A DNA stretch of 15,107 nucleotides from Deltaproteobacteria bacterium. GTDB lineage: Bacteria; Desulfobacterota; DSM-4660; Desulfatiglandales; Desulfatiglandaceae. A program made the translations under genes and the position numbers. The notes beneath the pieces were generated by a model that saw only the letters and a program-made list of their open reading frames with translations, did no database searches and had not been told where the DNA came from. Below, in pieces: positions 13,220 through 15,107 of the stretch (the first letter of the stretch is position 1; each line of letters opens with the position of its first letter). Where the stretch lies: NCBI GenBank assembly GCA_019307165.1, contig JAFDKD010000202.1, positions 1 through 15,107 of the forward strand, written 5' to 3'.

Positions 13220-14855
13220 AGTCTAATGCCCCATTTTTCCGCCAGTACGGGTTGACCAGGTCTTCGAATATGGCCAGGGCCGCTTCCGCGCCCTGGCCGG
13301 CGGCCGTCACAATCTGTTTGTATCCGCCTTCAACGTCACCGGCCGAATAAATGCCCGGAACATTGGTCCTGTGCCTGGCATCCCGGTTTATATATCCTTC
13401 CGGCGTGATTTCGATTCCCAATGCCCTGGCGAGTTCCACGGTCGGCGCGTACCCGATGGCCACAAAGACCCCGTCCACGGACAGGAGGCTTTCTTCTTGG
13501 CTCCGGTGGTTGTACAGCAATACCTCTTCTACCCGATCTCTCCCACGGATCTCCCTGACTTCCGTATTGAATATGGTGGGTACTTGGCTGTCCGACAGGC
13601 TTTTTATCAGTCTATCTTGAGCCCGAAGTCGGTTTCGCCGATGAACGACGGTGACATCCGCACCGATATTGTGGAGGTGAAGTGCCTCGGTCACAGCGCT
13701 GTCGCCGCCTCCCACCATGATCACCTTTTTTCCTTTAAAGAGCGGGCCGTCACATGTGCTGCAATAGCTGATTCCGCTTCCCGAAAGTCTGGATTCACCG
13801 GGGACCCCGAGATGGCGGTGCTCGGCACCCGTCGCCAATAACACCGCACGGGCGGTGAACCGCCTGCGGTTTGTTGCAACGATAATGGGGTCTCCCGGTT
13901 TGATTTCCATGACGGCTTCACCCGGGAAAATTTTGGCGTATTCGAGCGCATGGCTCACCATGATATCCACCAGGGTTTTTCCCCCGACCTGGGTCAGGCC
14001 GGGGTAATTCTCCACCACGGGCGTGGTCGCCACCTGGCCGCCCAGGGCGCCCCGCTCCACGACCACCGCCTTGAGCCCGCTTCGGGCGGCATAAATACCT
14101 GCTGTCAGGCCGGCGGGTCCCCCACCCACGATGACAAGGTCCGTTTCTATTTCCTCTGCATCATTGTCCGGGATAAAGACCGTTTGCGGCTCGAGTTTGG
14201 CAAGGGAGAGCATAAAGAGTTCCTCGGGCTGGGCGCCCATGCCGATCAGCGTCTCGTTCGCGAACGCCTGCGGTACGCTCTGTGCCGAGTAATCGTCCGC
14301 CAGGTCCGGATTGGCCTGGATGTCGATGATTTCCAATGAAATGATATCGGGCCGTTCGATGGCCGCTTTCAGGGCGTTTACCGCCTGCTGAGGACAATAA
14401 GGACAGGTGGGACTGACAAATACCTTGATGTGCCTTTGGGCGTCGATGTCGACCAGGACCTTTGATGATTCAGGACTCAATTGGGTCTGTCGAAATCCCA
14501 GCATGGCGATGGTTTCAACGAATGTCTTGCCCTCTTCGCCAACGGGAGCGCCCAGCCACCGAATTCGATATTTATCAGGATCGAAGAGAAGGGTCGGGGA
14601 ACGGGTCACATCCCACTGCTTCGCCATCTTGTGGTCAAGGCCGAATTCGCGAAGACCGATCTTGGGGGCAAAGCCCCGCACAGTCCTGATGATCTGTCGG
14701 GCGGCATCGCAAAAGACATCGTTCTTGCCCGGGGATGTAAAGAGCATTAAAGGTACGTCGTGAGGCATCCCGCGGAACATGTCCTTCAACTGCGCTTCCG
14801 CCTGAGCCTCCTCCTCATTTTCGGCCCGGTTGCCGTGTTCTCCGATTTGCGCCAT
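13218..14855 (-). CDS. AhpF-shaped thioredoxin reductase (tandem thioredoxin folds fused to FAD/NADPH reductase)
   Basis: 545 residues. Two thioredoxin folds come first: fold 1 (about 30-120) has no CxxC, only SPGKNDVFCD, while fold 2 (about 135-225) has CPYC (151-154) and a cis-proline in SVPQ. The reductase domain follows: FAD site GGGPAGL (244-250), redox CSTC (365-368), NAD(P)-site GGGDSAV (382-388), and the FAD-binding GDVEGG near the end (506-511). This is the AhpF layout. However, HRRNRLRA (405-412) has the arginines that give NADPH preference in thioredoxin reductases, so it may be a thioredoxin reductase with built-in relay. No ahpC is in the window; trxC is the convergent neighbour. 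The ATG at 14855 follows AGGAG by six bases. A longer name such as TrxB or AhpF would overstate the evidence. Confidence 0.9.
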   Translation of the reverse strand: MAQIGEHGNRAENEEEAQAEAQLKDMFRGMPHDVPLMLFTSPGKNDVFCDAARQIIRTVRGFAPKIGLREFGLDHKMAKQWDVTRSPTLLFDPDKYRIRWLGAPVGEEGKTFVETIAMLGFRQTQLSPESSKVLVDIDAQRHIKVFVSPTCPYCPQQAVNALKAAIERPDIISLEIIDIQANPDLADDYSAQSVPQAFANETLIGMGAQPEELFMLSLAKLEPQTVFIPDNDAEEIETDLVIVGGGPAGLTAGIYAARSGLKAVVVERGALGGQVATTPVVENYPGLTQVGGKTLVDIMVSHALEYAKIFPGEAVMEIKPGDPIIVATNRRRFTARAVLLATGAEHRHLGVPGESRLSGSGISYCSTCDGPLFKGKKVIMVGGGDSAVTEALHLHNIGADVTVVHRRNRLRAQDRLIKSLSDSQVPTIFNTEVREIRGRDRVEEVLLYNHRSQEESLLSVDGVFVAIGYAPTVELARALGIEITPEGYINRDARHRTNVPGIYSAGDVEGGYKQIVTAAGQGAEAALAIFEDLVNPYWRKNGALD

Positions 14856-14870
14856 GGCTTACTCCTCACA

Positions 14871-14888
14871 GGGTTTTGGCCAAAACCC
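14871..14888. promoter_or_regulatory. Perfect 18-bp palindrome in the reductase leader
   Basis: GGGTTTTGGCCAAAACCC reads the same on both strands. It lies between the predicted transcription start (near 14904) and the ribosome-binding site (14862-14866), four bases from the latter. As DNA it fits an operator for a dimeric regulator; as RNA it folds to a 7-bp stem with a GGCC loop. Confidence 0.6.
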
Positions 14889-14910
14889 ACGATGAGAACA
14901 TAACCCTTAA

Positions 14911-14939
14911 ATATTAGCACAAAATCCGGTTGGTTTCAA
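14911..14939 (-). promoter_or_regulatory. sigma70-like promoter of the fused reductase gene
   Basis: On the minus strand, -35 TTGAAA (14934-14939), 17-base spacer, -10 TAATAT (14911-14916). Start of transcription near 14904 would give a leader of about 49 bases containing the 18-bp palindrome. Confidence 0.6.
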
Positions 14940-15106
14940 TTATCGTGGAAAACCGCAAGCGGACAGCCGACGGTTCGCCGGCCCTCGCAAGCTCGGGAAA
15001 TGCCGGGGTCATTTTCCAGCCGCAGTTGGGTGAGAATGTAGAGGGGAAGAGAGGGTAAGTCTGCCCTTACCTCATATGGGACCATATATATGAAGGATAG
15101 AGAGTT
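14936..15106 (-). CDS. Open frame running in from the right edge, unknown
   Basis: A minus-strand frame is open from the window edge to TGA at 14936-14938 (57 codons including the stop, ending GCPLAVFHDN). An internal ATG at 15085 would give 49 residues. No family is recognised. It could be the C-terminus of an upstream gene or chance; its stop overlaps the -35 element of the reductase promoter, a spacing that would suit a real gene end. Inverted repeats GGTAAG/CTTACC (15054-15071) and ATATGG/CCATAT (15074-15087) lie inside it, which argues instead for non-coding DNA. Confidence 0.25.
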   Translation of the reverse strand, partial: NSLSFIYMVPYEVRADLPSLPLYILTQLRLENDPGISRACEGRRTVGCPLAVFHDN

Positions 15107-15107
15107 G

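Overview
The window looks like chromosome of a Gram-negative member of the Desulfobacterota (old Deltaproteobacteria), probably an anaerobe related to Desulfobacteraceae or Desulfosarcinaceae. This rests on the rplU-rpmA-obgE-proB ... nadD-rsfS gene order, a lipid A late acyltransferase and a BepA-like periplasmic protease (both imply an outer membrane), the style of the proteins, and the odd short-period tandem repeats in the gaps. No phage, transposase, CRISPR, tRNA or rRNA was seen. It is core and housekeeping territory with unusual intergenic DNA.

Layout. Left end, plus strand: a membrane-anchored TPR protein cut by the window edge, overlapped by mutT, then a 24-codon stub that resembles the beginning of a cupin gene, then a COG3910-type AAA/ABC ATPase. 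A repeat-filled gap (3067-3334) separates these from the long minus-strand block. Read in transcription order, that block is: rplU, rpmA, obgE, proB, a 409-bp repeat-filled gap where relatives usually carry proA, then nadD, rsfS and a BepA-like M48 peptidase. rplU has a clear sigma70 promoter (TTGACT-17-TATACT). Upstream of it, also on the minus strand, lie a GAF-domain protein, an LpxL/HtrB-type acyltransferase and an unrecognised 442-aa exported protein. Right end: trxC (plus strand, thioredoxin 2 with its N-terminal zinc motif) converges on an AhpF-shaped thioredoxin reductase (minus strand). The reductase has its own sigma70-like promoter and a perfect 18-bp palindrome in its leader.

How the genes work together. 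rplU, rpmA, obgE and rsfS serve ribosome structure, assembly and silencing. proB and nadD begin proline and NAD synthesis. mutT, trxC and the fused reductase deal with nucleotide sanitation and thiol redox control. The acyltransferase and the M48 protease serve the outer membrane.

The most unusual signal is not a gene. Three gene junctions (3067-3334, 5813-6221, 10894-11220) contain degenerate tandem tracts with a strict 7-bp period but a different word each time: RGARRNC, GAATTTA, GAATATC-like, AACCYTG, and ATTGARR. The last occurs in inverted orientation around a GC-rich palindrome. A 9-bp-period tract sits in one of the same gaps. All tracts and motifs were read by eye; no database search or computation was run.
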